A stretch of 64,000 nt of DNA from an uncultured Oleiphilaceae bacterium. GTDB taxonomy: Bacteria > Pseudomonadota > Gammaproteobacteria > Pseudomonadales > Oleiphilaceae. The stretch is from positions 124,001-188,000 of the forward strand of contig CAJXUY010000007.1 of NCBI GenBank assembly GCA_913060665.1. The letters run 5' to 3'. Position numbers and translations under genes: made by a program. Below the pieces are notes generated by a model that saw only the letters and a list, made by a program, of their open reading frames with translations, ran no database searches and had not been told where the DNA came from. How positions within the stretch are numbered: the first letter of the stretch is position 1; the number at the start of each line of letters is the position of its first letter. Shown in pieces: positions 48,731 to 60,080 of this stretch.

Positions 48731-48941
48731 TAACGCTCCGATGTTTGTCTGAGTTCATTCTGGAGATAGAGTATGGCGGGTATTTTAGCGCTCATCAACT
48801 TTAGTTGTCTATCTTGAATCGGTGTTAAAGGCATAGGCAGGTGCTATTCAAATATAAGCAGTATAGCCGTTAAGAAGGGTTGATTAGTGCTCTGTTTAAC
48901 CTCATAACTTAATAAGTGGTTAATTATTTGGAGCCTACTGT

Positions 48942-49268
48942 ATGGCGCTTGATTTGGGTCTTATTGCCGCAAAAATTAAGCTGGTTTGGCATGAAAAACC
49001 AGATAGAGTGTGTTGTAGCTTGAGTCAGATGGCGACCGAACTTAAGATGAGTCGACGAACGTTGCAGCGTAAGCTTAGAGAGGAAAATACCTGCTACCTA
49101 AGCTTGCAGGATAGTGCTAGGCTTGATTTAACAATTTGCTTTTTAGCGGCAGGGAAAAGCGTCGAGGAAGTTAGCGATTCATTAGGGTTTGCCAACAGGC
49201 GTTGTTTTACGCGCGCATTTAAACGGTGGACCGGCGACTCCCCGAGAACATATAAAAAACAACTATGA
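48942..49268 (+). CDS. AraC-type DNA-binding protein lacking a sensor domain
   Basis: This 108-residue protein is almost only the AraC double helix-turn-helix: residues 28-60 (SLSQMATELKMSRRTLQRKLREE) and 70-105 (VEEVSDSLGFANRRCFTRAFKRWTGDSPRTYKK). The normal N-terminal ligand domain of about 200 residues is missing, and the 211 bp upstream show no remnant that I can see, so it may be a genuine stand-alone HTH or an old truncation. The SDR gene follows after 10 bp and the FAD oxidase after it, so it may regulate that cluster. Confidence 0.75.
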   Translation: MALDLGLIAAKIKLVWHEKPDRVCCSLSQMATELKMSRRTLQRKLREENTCYLSLQDSARLDLTICFLAAGKSVEEVSDSLGFANRRCFTRAFKRWTGDSPRTYKKQL

Positions 49269-49278
49269 GAAAATAATA

Positions 49279-50100
49279 ATGAAAAAATTTTTAGGTAAAA
49301 CGGTTGTTATTACCGGAGCAGGGTCAGGTATCGGAAGAGGGCTTGCTAAATTATTGGCAGGCAAAGGCGCGGCACTTGCGTTGGTTGACCTCAGTGAAGA
49401 GAACCTTAAAGAAACGGTGGCTATGTTATCCGATAAGGTGTTGAGTGTTCGTTGTTACCCTTTGGATGTAAGTGATAAAAACGCCGTTTACGAGCTGGCA
49501 GATAAAGTATATAAACATTTTGGCCGAATCGACGTGGTTATTAACAACGCAGGAGTAGCGTTAAGCGAAACTGTAGAAGATATGAGTTACGAAGATTTTG
49601 AGTGGGTAATGGATATTAATTTCTGGGGCGTTGTTTATGGTACTAAGGCTTTTTTGCCATATTTAAAACGTTCTGGAGAAGCCTATATAGTCAATATTTC
49701 AAGTATTTTTGGTTTGATTTCTTTGCCTACCCAGTCAGCCTATAATGCTAGTAAATTTGCTGTTAAAGGGTTCACTGAAGCATTAAGACTGGAGCTAAAA
49801 GGCACTACGGTTAACCCTATTTGTGTGCACCCAGGTGGTATAAAAACCAATATTGCAAAAAGTGCTCGTTTTTACAAAAGTATGGATGGTACTCTTGATC
49901 GCGATGACGCCATAAACTTGTTCGATAAATTTACGTGGACAACCCCTGACAAGGCGGCTGAAACGATTGTTAATGGTATTGTGAAGAATAACAAGCGAGT
50001 TCTGATTGGCCCTGATGCACGAGTGGTTGATTGGTTTCAGCGACTCCTCCCTGACGGCTATGATCGAATTCTCGGCGTGCTTTTAAACAAATCCCTTTAA
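49279..50100 (+). CDS. Short-chain dehydrogenase/reductase
   Basis: This 273-residue classical SDR shows the NAD(P)-binding TGAGSGIGRGLA, NNAG (INNAGVAL), the catalytic Ser of NISSIFG and the YNASK active-site motif (SAYNASKFAVKGF). The C-terminal part, DGYDRILGVLLNKSL, suggests an oxidoreductase for hydrophobic or acyl substrates, but this is inference. ATG at 49279; the frame is open upstream into the AraC-type gene, yet those residues do not belong to an SDR. It lies between the AraC-like gene and an FAD oxidase (8-bp gap), forming a small operon. Confidence 0.85.
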   Translation: MKKFLGKTVVITGAGSGIGRGLAKLLAGKGAALALVDLSEENLKETVAMLSDKVLSVRCYPLDVSDKNAVYELADKVYKHFGRIDVVINNAGVALSETVEDMSYEDFEWVMDINFWGVVYGTKAFLPYLKRSGEAYIVNISSIFGLISLPTQSAYNASKFAVKGFTEALRLELKGTTVNPICVHPGGIKTNIAKSARFYKSMDGTLDRDDAINLFDKFTWTTPDKAAETIVNGIVKNNKRVLIGPDARVVDWFQRLLPDGYDRILGVLLNKSL

Positions 50101-50108
50101 GGCGTTAG

Positions 50109-51221
50109 ATGTTAGAGCAATATCATGTTGATTGTGTCGTCATTGGTGGCGGTGTGGTGGGAATCGCAACCGCGCGTCAATTGGCGATGGAAGGGCGTGA
50201 AGTCTGGTTGCTTGAAGCGACGAGTGAGCTCGGAAGTGAAACGTCTTCTCGCAATAGCGAAGTCATTCATGCCGGTATTTATTACCCAACACACAGCTTA
50301 AAAGCCAAGCTCTGTGTTGAAGGGCGACGAAAACTATATCAATATTGTGTACAGCAGAATGTTCCGCATAAAAAATGTGGTAAGTTAATTGTTGCGACCA
50401 ACTCTGAACAGGTCGCTGAGCTTGATCAGATACTTGCTAAAGGAAGGGCGAACCAGGTTGAAGGGCTAGAGATTATTGAGGCCTTGCAACTCAAAAAACT
50501 TGAACCTGAGCTCACCGCGTTAGCGGCCATCAGGTCATCGGTTACCGGTATCGTTGATAGCCACGCGTTAATGCAACAGTTGAAGAATGATGCTGAGCAG
50601 TTAGGCGCCCATTTTGTTTTCAATAGCCCGGTAGTTGAAGGCAAGGTGGTGGATAGTGGAATTGAGTTTGTGGTTGGACAACTAGAGCCATTTCGACTCA
50701 TCGCCAACACGATTGTTAACAGCGCAGGGCTTGATGCGGTTAGCTTATTATCGAAAATCAAAGGGTTCCCTCGCGAGCATATTCCGACTATGTATATGGC
50801 GAAGGGAAATTACTTTTCACTTCCAAGTAAGGCCCCTTTTAAGCATCTTATTTATCCTGTACCAGAGCCCGGAGGGTTGGGGGTTCATCTCACGTTGGAC
50901 TTAGCAGGGCAGGCAAGGTTTGGGCCTGATGTCGAGTGGGTTACCGAAAAACATTATTCCGTTGATGAGTCTCGTAAAAATGGATTTGAAGACGCTATTG
51001 CGCGCTATTGGACCTCTGTTCCAATGGGAAGGTTGCAACCTGCTTATGCCGGAATTAGGCCTAAATTAAGCGGGCCGGGCGAGCACTCGGAGGATTTTTT
51101 GATACAGGATGCTTCTGTTCATGGTGTGCCAGGGTTGGTTAATCTTCTAGGTATTGAGTCACCCGGATTGACCTCCTGCCTATCTATTGCTGATTATGTG
51201 ACTGCGTGTATTAATACTTAA
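50109..51221 (+). CDS. FAD-dependent oxidoreductase of the LhgO (L-2-hydroxyglutarate dehydrogenase) family
   Basis: This 370-residue flavoprotein begins with the FAD-binding DCVVIGGGVVGIATARQLAMEG, followed by TSSRNSEVIHAGIYYP, typical of LhgO/YgaF-type DAO-fold enzymes (about 370-420 residues). The C-terminal GVPGLVNLLGIESPGLTSCLSIADYV is also family-like. LhgO oxidises L-2-hydroxyglutarate to 2-oxoglutarate and passes electrons to the quinone pool; a different 2-hydroxy acid or amine substrate is possible. It follows the SDR by 8 bp and precedes the ArgR-type regulator by 264 bp. Confidence 0.8.
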   Translation: MLEQYHVDCVVIGGGVVGIATARQLAMEGREVWLLEATSELGSETSSRNSEVIHAGIYYPTHSLKAKLCVEGRRKLYQYCVQQNVPHKKCGKLIVATNSEQVAELDQILAKGRANQVEGLEIIEALQLKKLEPELTALAAIRSSVTGIVDSHALMQQLKNDAEQLGAHFVFNSPVVEGKVVDSGIEFVVGQLEPFRLIANTIVNSAGLDAVSLLSKIKGFPREHIPTMYMAKGNYFSLPSKAPFKHLIYPVPEPGGLGVHLTLDLAGQARFGPDVEWVTEKHYSVDESRKNGFEDAIARYWTSVPMGRLQPAYAGIRPKLSGPGEHSEDFLIQDASVHGVPGLVNLLGIESPGLTSCLSIADYVTACINT

Positions 51222-51294
51222 ACTGTATCGCTAGGCAATGGTTTATTCAGTTGCATTTCAGGTCTTATTTCCTAGAGAGTATGCTTCTATCTGC

Positions 51295-51310
51295 ATCCGC
51301 AATTGCGGAT
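51295..51310. promoter_or_regulatory. Perfect 16-bp palindrome upstream of the ArgR-type regulator gene
   Basis: ATCCGCAATTGCGGAT is self-complementary. It lies 176 bp upstream of the argR-like start in a 264-bp gap. There is no T-run, so it is not an intrinsic terminator; a dimeric regulator site is more likely. Confidence 0.4.
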
Positions 51311-51329
51311 ATTTCGGTTCAGGCGAAAT
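51311..51329. promoter_or_regulatory. Inverted repeat next to the palindrome
   Basis: ATTTCG, seven bases, CGAAAT, starting right after the 16-bp palindrome. The two dyads are adjacent, which could mark two protein sites or one extended hairpin. Confidence 0.25.
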
Positions 51330-51348
51330 GCCATTCTCATTTCTTTTA

Positions 51349-51369
51349 TGTCCAGCCGGGACAATTTTA
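51349..51369 (+). promoter_or_regulatory. Weak ArgR half-site-like element / dyad upstream of the regulator gene
   Basis: TGTCCA-N8-AA-N5 fits the ArgR half-site TGTCGC-N8-AA with two changes, and its first 15 bases also form the dyad TGTCC-N5-GGACA. A second half-site 21 bp away is not convincing, so autoregulation is only possible. Confidence 0.25.
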
Positions 51370-51485
51370 GAAGTAAAAAGCAATCGGTATCATTAGTATA
51401 TAGACTAAGATAGTTATCAATGCGTATGTGTTTGTTTTTAATAAAAGGTTAATAGGGCCGGTGGCACTTGTAGAGGTATGCATAA

Positions 51486-52439
51486 ATGAACAAAGGTGAC
51501 CCTATTGTATTCTCATTTCTTCTGCTGCCTGGGTTTGCTTCGTTACCCATGTCATCAGCTGTTGAGCCGCTGCTAGTTTGTAATCGATTAGAAGGGGAGG
51601 ATCGCTATAGAGTAGAGTACTTAAGTCGTGATGGGCAGCCGGTCACCTCAAATAATGGGTTGTCTTGTGTGGTTGACAAACCCTTGGATAGTTGCGCCCA
51701 TGACAGTATGTTGATGGTCTGTGGTTGTTCGCCCGCAGAGCATCAAACAGATCCCGCATTGATCAATTGGCTGAAGCATCATTACCGAAATTTCTCGGCA
51801 CTAGGAGGTATCTCATCGGGTGGTTATCTACTCGCAGAAGCAGGGCTATTAAACGGTAGAAAGGCTTCAATTCATTGGTGGGGGACTCATCTACTAAAGA
51901 AACAGTTTATAGATGTTAATGTTTCAAAGGATGTTTTCTCTTTAGACCGTGATCGTTTCACCTGTAAGGGCGGTACTGCAGCGCTCGATATGATGCTGGT
52001 GTTGGTGGGGCGCCAACAAGGGGCTGATATAGGGGAGGCGTTAGCTCAGTACTTTGTGAGAGAGCGAGTGGGAGGGGATGAGTCTTCCCAGCGTAAGCTA
52101 CTGTCAGCACATGAGCGAGCGGAGCAACCGAAGCTAGCAGAGGCCATTGATCTTATGGAGGCGAATATTGATGAGCCCCTTACTGCAGACGATATCGCCC
52201 GCCATGTCGCGATATCACGCCGGCAGCTTGAGCGTATCTACAAAAAGTATCTCGACTCTGTACCCTCCAAGTACTATTTACAAATTCGTCTAGATCACGG
52301 TCGAAGTTTGTTACATAACCGTACGGCTAGCATTACTGATATTGCATTGTTATGTGGGTTCTCCTCCGGCGCTCACTTTAGTACGGCATACCGCAACTTA
52401 TATGGGCTAACACCGAGCGAAGAGAGAGCTAGAGGTTAA
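51486..52439 (+). CDS. argR: ArgR-type AraC/GlxA-family regulator of arginine catabolism
   Basis: This 317-residue protein has an N-terminal DJ-1/PfpI-like domain (about residues 7-185; FSFLLLPGFASLPMSSAVEPL, then ALGGISSGGYLLAEAGLL, then CKGGTAALDMM) and a C-terminal AraC helix-turn-helix pair (about 215-312; ADDIARHVAISRRQLERIYKKY, ITDIALLCGFSSGAHFSTAYRNLYG). This matches the pseudomonad ArgR that senses arginine and activates the aru and aot operons; it is unrelated to E. coli ArgR. It is directly upstream of the astC operon, whose promoter carries a matching operator. GTG is not needed: ATG at 51486 follows AGAGG. Confidence 0.82.
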   Translation: MNKGDPIVFSFLLLPGFASLPMSSAVEPLLVCNRLEGEDRYRVEYLSRDGQPVTSNNGLSCVVDKPLDSCAHDSMLMVCGCSPAEHQTDPALINWLKHHYRNFSALGGISSGGYLLAEAGLLNGRKASIHWWGTHLLKKQFIDVNVSKDVFSLDRDRFTCKGGTAALDMMLVLVGRQQGADIGEALAQYFVRERVGGDESSQRKLLSAHERAEQPKLAEAIDLMEANIDEPLTADDIARHVAISRRQLERIYKKYLDSVPSKYYLQIRLDHGRSLLHNRTASITDIALLCGFSSGAHFSTAYRNLYGLTPSEERARG

Positions 52440-52526
52440 GGAAAGTCGCAATTGGTATGTCGGGAATTAATAGGGTGATAACTAGGTGTGTTCGTGGCAT
52501 GAATTACTAAACGAACTAGGCTTAGC

Positions 52527-52568
52527 TGTCCTTATTTCGTAACCTAGTGTCGCATTCTGACAAACCTT
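52527..52568 (+). promoter_or_regulatory. Tandem direct-repeat ArgR operator upstream of astC
   Basis: Two consecutive 21-bp units: TGTCCT-N8-AA-N5 (52527-52547) and TGTCGC-N8-AA-N5 (52548-52568). This fits the operator reported for pseudomonad ArgR, TGTCGC-N8-AA-N5 in direct repeat, with one change in the first unit. It lies 101-142 bases before the astC ATG. A possible -10 (TAGAAT, 52585-52590) is 17 bases past a -35 position occupied by the operator, which suits activation by ArgR contacting RNA polymerase. Confidence 0.7.
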
Positions 52569-52668
52569 TTTCATAAACTCATACTAGAATACTCTTTGTT
52601 GAATACAAAACTGACGTCACCGTAGAGGTGCTATATGTTTTGTTGGTATTTATTTTAGTGAGGAAGGC

Positions 52669-53901
52669 ATGACAACCCAGAAAACCGTAACCCGTGAAAT
52701 GTTCGATGATGTAATGGTACCCAACTATGCGCCCGGCAAGGTTATTCCGATTCGAGGCGAAGGCGCGAAGCTGTGGGATCAAGACGGAAATGAGTTTATA
52801 GATTTTGCCGGCGGAATAGCGGTTAATGTGTTGGGGCATGCACACCCAGCATTGGTGGGTGCACTTAAGAGTCAAGGTGAAAAACTTTGGCACTTAAGTA
52901 ACGTACTCACAAACGAACCTGCCATTCGTCTCGCTCAGCGTCTTACTGATTTAACCTTTGCGGAAAAAGTGTTCTATGCAAACTCAGGTGCCGAAGCCAA
53001 TGAAGCTGCATTAAAGCTTGCCAGGCGTTTCGCATGGGAAAAGTTCCCCGCAGATAAAAATAATGGTGTTGAAAAAAACGAGATTATTGCGTTTAACAAC
53101 AGCTTTCATGGTCGAACGTTGTTTACTGTTTCTGTGGGTGGACAGGCTAAGTACTGTGAAGGTTTTGAGCCAGTGCCAGAGGGGATTAGCCACGTCGACT
53201 TTAACGACCTAGATGCTTTGGCTGCAACGATTTCAGACAAAACCTGTGCTGTGATCATGGAGCCTATTGAGGGTGAAGGCGGAATCGTACCTGCTACACA
53301 AGCATTCATCGAGGGTGCGCGTGCGCTCTGTGACAAGCACAACGCATTGTTGATTTTTGATGAGGTACAAACAGGGGTGGGTCGTACAGGCGCGATGTAT
53401 GCGTACATGAACTATGGTGTTACCCCCGATATTCTCACTACGGCTAAAGCGTTAGGTGGCGGGTTTCCTATTGGTGCGATGCTCACTACCACAGATATAG
53501 CGAATAGTTTGGTTATTGGGACTCACGGCAGCACTTATGGCGGTAACCCTCTTGCTTGTGCTGTTAGTGAGGCGGTAATCAATATCGTCGCAGACCCCAA
53601 CGTGCTGAATGGTGTTAAAGAGAAAAACAGGTTATTTGTTGATGGTCTTAATGCGATTAACGCAAAGTACCAGATATTTGACGAGGTTCGCAGTGCAGGG
53701 CTATTGATAGGCGCAGCACTGAATGACAAGTGGCAAGGTAAAGCAAAGGATTTTTTAGATGCCGCTCAGTTTGAGTATGTCATGGTGCTGGTAGCGGGGC
53801 CGAATGTTGTCCGTTTTACACCTTCATTGGTGATTGATAATGAAGATATTAAAGAAGGGCTTGCTCGGTTTGAGAAAGCGGTAGCAATGGTTGTTAACTA
53901 G
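52669..53901 (+). CDS. astC: Succinylornithine transaminase AstC/AruC
   Basis: AstC transfers the amino group of N2-succinylornithine to 2-oxoglutarate in the arginine succinyltransferase (AST) pathway; it may also act in acetylornithine synthesis (argD activity). The 410-residue class III aminotransferase has [18 protein letters not shown], the PLP-lysine motif [15 protein letters not shown], and [18 protein letters not shown] at 52669 follows GAGGAA. It is the first gene of a five-gene operon and lies behind the ArgR operator. Confidence 0.9.
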   Translation: MTTQKTVTREMFDDVMVPNYAPGKVIPIRGEGAKLWDQDGNEFIDFAGGIAVNVLGHAHPALVGALKSQGEKLWHLSNVLTNEPAIRLAQRLTDLTFAEKVFYANSGAEANEAALKLARRFAWEKFPADKNNGVEKNEIIAFNNSFHGRTLFTVSVGGQAKYCEGFEPVPEGISHVDFNDLDALAATISDKTCAVIMEPIEGEGGIVPATQAFIEGARALCDKHNALLIFDEVQTGVGRTGAMYAYMNYGVTPDILTTAKALGGGFPIGAMLTTTDIANSLVIGTHGSTYGGNPLACAVSEAVINIVADPNVLNGVKEKNRLFVDGLNAINAKYQIFDEVRSAGLLIGAALNDKWQGKAKDFLDAAQFEYVMVLVAGPNVVRFTPSLVIDNEDIKEGLARFEKAVAMVVN

Positions 53902-53948
53902 AGATACCTAAACAAGTTCTTGCAGCGTAAACGGATTGGAGAGGCAAT

Positions 53949-54965
53949 ATGCTGATTGTTAGACCCAGTACTTTCTCGGATTTAGCGAGTATAGAGAAAC
54001 TCGCCAATCATAATAGCGCGAAGATATCGACGCTTCCACAGCAGCGAGATAAGCTCAGTGAAAAAATCGATGCATCTACTCGGTCGTTTGCAGCAGATGA
54101 GTCTATGGAGGGTAAGGAGCAGTTTTTACTCGTTATGGAAAACTCCGAGACCGGTGAGGTGCTGGGTACTGCGGGGATTGATCGTTGTGCGGGAAATGGA
54201 CAACCGTTTTATAACTATCGGCAAGATGAGTTGATTCATTCTTCTCACCAGCTTCACGTTAACAATCATATTCCCGTACTTTACATGACGCATGAGTTGA
54301 CGGGTAAGACGCTTTTTTGCTCATTGAGTATTGATTCCAAGTATCGAAATACAGACTATTTTGAGTTGTTGTCACGTTCTAGGTTGCTGCTTATTGGCTT
54401 GTTTAAAGAGCGATTTGATGAAGATATTATTATTGAAATTCAAGGCGTCTCTGACGAAGACGGCGGTTACCCTTTTTGGGATAGCTTAGGACGTCATTTT
54501 TTCGATATGGACTTTGCAACGGCTGATTACTACTCTGGCATTAAGAGTAAGACCTTTATTGCTGAGCTTATGCCATCTCATCCTATTTATGTACCTTTGC
54601 TTTCTGAAGAGGCCCAAACGGTCGTTGGGAGGCCTAACGCGTTAGCAGAAAAGAACTGTCAACTGCTTCACCGTGAAGGGTTTCGTGTGGGTAAGCATAT
54701 TGATATTTTTGATGGTGGCCCAACCCTTGAAGCCCATGTTAATCATCTAAATACGGTGAAAAGCATGCAGTCAAAAAGTACTAAAGTAAGTGAATCTACC
54801 CGTGGAGGTGTTAAGTACCTTATCTGTAATGGTTCTTTTTCCGATTTTAGGTGTGTTGTTGGCCAACTAACTGACGGCATAGGTGATGTGATTCGCATCA
54901 ACCAGACGCTAGCTAAGGACCTCAACGTGTCTGAGAACGAGTGTATTACATTTGCTGCCCTTTAG
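53949..54965 (+). CDS. aruF: Arginine N-succinyltransferase, alpha subunit (AruF)
   Basis: This 338-residue protein, with its neighbour aruG, succinylates the alpha-amino group of arginine (and ornithine) using succinyl-CoA, the first AST step. It contains the AstA family signatures PFWDSLGRHFFDMDF, KTFIAELMPSHPIYVPLLSEEAQ and IDIFDGGPTLEAHV. The presence of two consecutive paralogues marks the pseudomonad-type heteromeric enzyme. ATG at 53949 with GAGAGG upstream. Confidence 0.9.
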   Translation: MLIVRPSTFSDLASIEKLANHNSAKISTLPQQRDKLSEKIDASTRSFAADESMEGKEQFLLVMENSETGEVLGTAGIDRCAGNGQPFYNYRQDELIHSSHQLHVNNHIPVLYMTHELTGKTLFCSLSIDSKYRNTDYFELLSRSRLLLIGLFKERFDEDIIIEIQGVSDEDGGYPFWDSLGRHFFDMDFATADYYSGIKSKTFIAELMPSHPIYVPLLSEEAQTVVGRPNALAEKNCQLLHREGFRVGKHIDIFDGGPTLEAHVNHLNTVKSMQSKSTKVSESTRGGVKYLICNGSFSDFRCVVGQLTDGIGDVIRINQTLAKDLNVSENECITFAAL

Positions 54966-55025
54966 TTATCGCTCATAAATAGAACGTGGGAGCCAAGGCT
55001 AACGAATTGACAGGAGCTGAACGTA

Positions 55026-57577
<2,552 letters not shown>

Positions 57578-57639
57578 TGTCTAAATCTAACGTTACTTGA
57601 TTTAGCAGTAAGTATTAATTGTAAAAAGGTAGGTAAGAG

Positions 57640-58977
57640 ATGGCAGCACATGAACTCAATTTTGATGGCCTAGTTGGACCCACCCATAACTATAGTGGGT
57701 TGTCTTACGGTAATGTTGCATCTAAAGAGAATGTGATGGCAGTATCAAACCCTAAAGAAGCAGCAAAGCAAGGCCTTAGAAAAATGAAGGCCTTGCAAAA
57801 TATGGGGTTTAAACAAGGTGTATTGGCACCACACCATAGACCCAATATCGAAGTACTAAGAACTTTAGGGTTTGCTGGTAGTGATGAAAAAGTATTGACG
57901 GAGGTGAGTCGAGTTTCTCCGGTATTGCTTGCTGCGGTCTCGTCTGCGTCCTGTATGTGGACCGCGAATGCTGCCACGGTTTCACCGAGCGCAGATACGT
58001 TAGACGGAAAAGTTCACTTTACGGCAGCTAATTTGAATGCAAAGTTCCACCGCTCGATAGAGCATCAATTGACGTCTAGCATCATGCGAGCCTCTTTTCC
58101 TGATGAGCGTTACTTTGCTCATCACGATGCCTTGCCATCTGTATCTCAATTTGGTGATGAAGGTGCTGCGAACCATACGCGTTTTTGTGCTGATTATGGT
58201 GTCGGGGGTGTTGAGTTTTTTGTTTATGGTCGACGAGCGTTTGATGAGGCAGCCCCTAAACCCGATAAATATCCTGCTCGACAGACAATAGAGGCGTCAG
58301 AGGCCGTCGTAAGACTTCATCAGTTGCCTGATGAACGAGTGGTGTATGCGCAGCAAAAACCTTCTACGATTGATACTGGGGTGTTTCATAATGACGTGAT
58401 TTCGGTGGGGAATGGCAATGTACTATTCTATCATGAGGAAGCTTTTTCAAATACTGAGACTGTCTTGTCTGAACTTGATCGAAAACTAAAAGGTACCTCG
58501 CTAGAGGCTATAAAGGTTAGCAATGGTGATGTGACGGTTAATGACGCGGTTCGCTCTTACCTTTTTAACAGCCAGTTATTATCTAAGCCCGATGGCTCAA
58601 TGATGTTGGTTGTGCCAACAGAATGTAAAGAAGTGGCTTCTGTAGCGTCTTACCTTGACCAGCTTGTACTATCAGGAGGGGCTATTAACCAAGTGGAGAT
58701 GTTTGATCTTAAACAAAGCATGCAAAACGGAGGGGGGCCTGCTTGTCTGCGGTTGCGTGTAGTTTTGACAGAGCAGGAGCAGGCAGCCGTTAACCCGCAC
58801 ATTTTGATGTCGGATCAACTGTTTATCAGGTTAAATCAGTGGGTTGATAAACACTACAGAGATAGGTTAACCGCAGAAGACTTGGCGGATAGCTCACTGT
58901 TGAAAGAGTCAGAAACAGCATTGGATGAACTCACTCAAATACTTAAGCTGGGCTCGGTATATTCATTTCAACAGTGA
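57640..58977 (+). CDS. astB: N-succinylarginine dihydrolase AstB/AruB
   Basis: AstB hydrolyses N-succinylarginine to N-succinylornithine, ammonia and CO2. The 445-residue amidinotransferase-fold protein has [19 protein letters not shown] at the start, [14 protein letters not shown] with the catalytic His/Glu, [13 protein letters not shown] and the catalytic Cys in [13 protein letters not shown] (about residue 368). Length equals E. coli AstB (447). It ends the astC-aruF-aruG-astD-astB operon and converges on astE, separated by 11 bp. Confidence 0.93.
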   Translation: MAAHELNFDGLVGPTHNYSGLSYGNVASKENVMAVSNPKEAAKQGLRKMKALQNMGFKQGVLAPHHRPNIEVLRTLGFAGSDEKVLTEVSRVSPVLLAAVSSASCMWTANAATVSPSADTLDGKVHFTAANLNAKFHRSIEHQLTSSIMRASFPDERYFAHHDALPSVSQFGDEGAANHTRFCADYGVGGVEFFVYGRRAFDEAAPKPDKYPARQTIEASEAVVRLHQLPDERVVYAQQKPSTIDTGVFHNDVISVGNGNVLFYHEEAFSNTETVLSELDRKLKGTSLEAIKVSNGDVTVNDAVRSYLFNSQLLSKPDGSMMLVVPTECKEVASVASYLDQLVLSGGAINQVEMFDLKQSMQNGGGPACLRLRVVLTEQEQAAVNPHILMSDQLFIRLNQWVDKHYRDRLTAEDLADSSLLKESETALDELTQILKLGSVYSFQQ

Positions 58978-58988
58978 AGGCTGGTTGT

Positions 58989-60080
58989 TTAATGAATGAT
59001 GGGGGGAGCAGGTTGTCGGGGCGCTTCACCCATATTGACCAGTCGAAGCATAATCCCTGCACGTTGACCGACACCGACCTTACTGTTGGGGAATACAATA
59101 TATTCAACTTGGTCTTTTACTCGGTAACTTTTCTCTTTATCCTCCCAAATTAAACTACCTTTAGGGTACTCTCTGAAATTACTAACATCTTCCGGAATAT
59201 ACAGCACAAAATCTTTACCTGTATTGATGATCTCATGACTGGCTATAAAACATTGAACTCGGTGCTCCGTTCTTCTGGGCTGTGGCCATTTACCTTTTAG
59301 TCTCAGTCGAAGGTTATCCGTGATTGCACGGTATTTAAAATCAGGGTTCTGACCAAATGGTCTGACTTTACCTAGCTCAACGGTAAAACTTTCAGCCTCA
59401 TAGTTTTCTGCCGTATGGGAGGAAAACGTCGTAGCCGGCGTGGTTTGAAAAAGGAATGCCTCCACATCACTAAACGCCAAAAACTGGAGTTGTGTAGGGC
59501 TTGTTGCTCGCCCTGCGATGTAGGGGTAGATAGCAAACCGTTCAAATACAGAGTCTCGGATAGCGGTGTGAAGGTCGTAGTGGTTAACCAGGAATTTGCC
59601 CCCTCGTTTAACAAACTCATCCACATAATGTTCTAAAAGTGCGGCTCGTTTGCCTTCTATTGAACCGCAATATGATGCAGACGCATGTAGGCCACAAAAT
59701 AGCCGGTTCAGGTTATGTTCTATATAACGTTCCCCTGTCACCATTGCCTCAGGGTTACCGAAGATAAAAAGAGTCGGTACTTTAACCGGACAAGCGCCAT
59801 TGATAACTTCGTTAATCAGCGTATTACAAAATTCTATAGGTGCGGTTTCATTGCCATGAATGCCTGCTGATAAAATCAGTTTGGTAGGTTTAATACTGTT
59901 ATCATTCGCTGGAGGGATAAACTCTAGAACCCCTAGTGCGTGTAATATGATTGTTGTCCCATCGGCTAGTTGAGTTGAACAAGCTTCTATCGCCACAGAG
60001 GCATATTCTAGGGTATGGCTAAGAAAGTCGGTTGAAGCACCAAATAGGGTTTGTCTTATGGTTGAGTTAGTGGCATTCAT
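58989..60080 (-). CDS. astE: Succinylglutamate desuccinylase AstE
   Basis: AstE hydrolyses N-succinylglutamate to glutamate and succinate, the last AST step. The 363-residue zinc enzyme has LSAGIHGNETAPIEF (zinc His and Glu), DLHTAIRDSVFERFA (third zinc His), SFTVELGKVRPFGQN and VEYIVFPNSKVGVGQRAGIMLR. These fit AstE and not the AotO-type relative of P. aeruginosa. The protein is about 30 residues longer than E. coli AstE (322), mostly at both ends. Its ATG overlaps the stop of the upstream permease gene by 4 bases, so it is co-translated with the aot transporter although the other ast genes face it. Confidence 0.9.
   Translation of the reverse strand: MNATNSTIRQTLFGASTDFLSHTLEYASVAIEACSTQLADGTTIILHALGVLEFIPPANDNSIKPTKLILSAGIHGNETAPIEFCNTLINEVINGACPVKVPTLFIFGNPEAMVTGERYIEHNLNRLFCGLHASASYCGSIEGKRAALLEHYVDEFVKRGGKFLVNHYDLHTAIRDSVFERFAIYPYIAGRATSPTQLQFLAFSDVEAFLFQTTPATTFSSHTAENYEAESFTVELGKVRPFGQNPDFKYRAITDNLRLRLKGKWPQPRRTEHRVQCFIASHEIINTGKDFVLYIPEDVSNFREYPKGSLIWEDKEKSYRVKDQVEYIVFPNSKVGVGQRAGIMLRLVNMGEAPRQPAPPIIH

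Noticed and set aside
58989-60080. Considered as the AotO-like protein of P. aeruginosa
   Set aside because: Motifs AGIHGNETAP, DLHTAIR and ELGK..PFGQN are those of AstE, and no other astE is in the ast operon.
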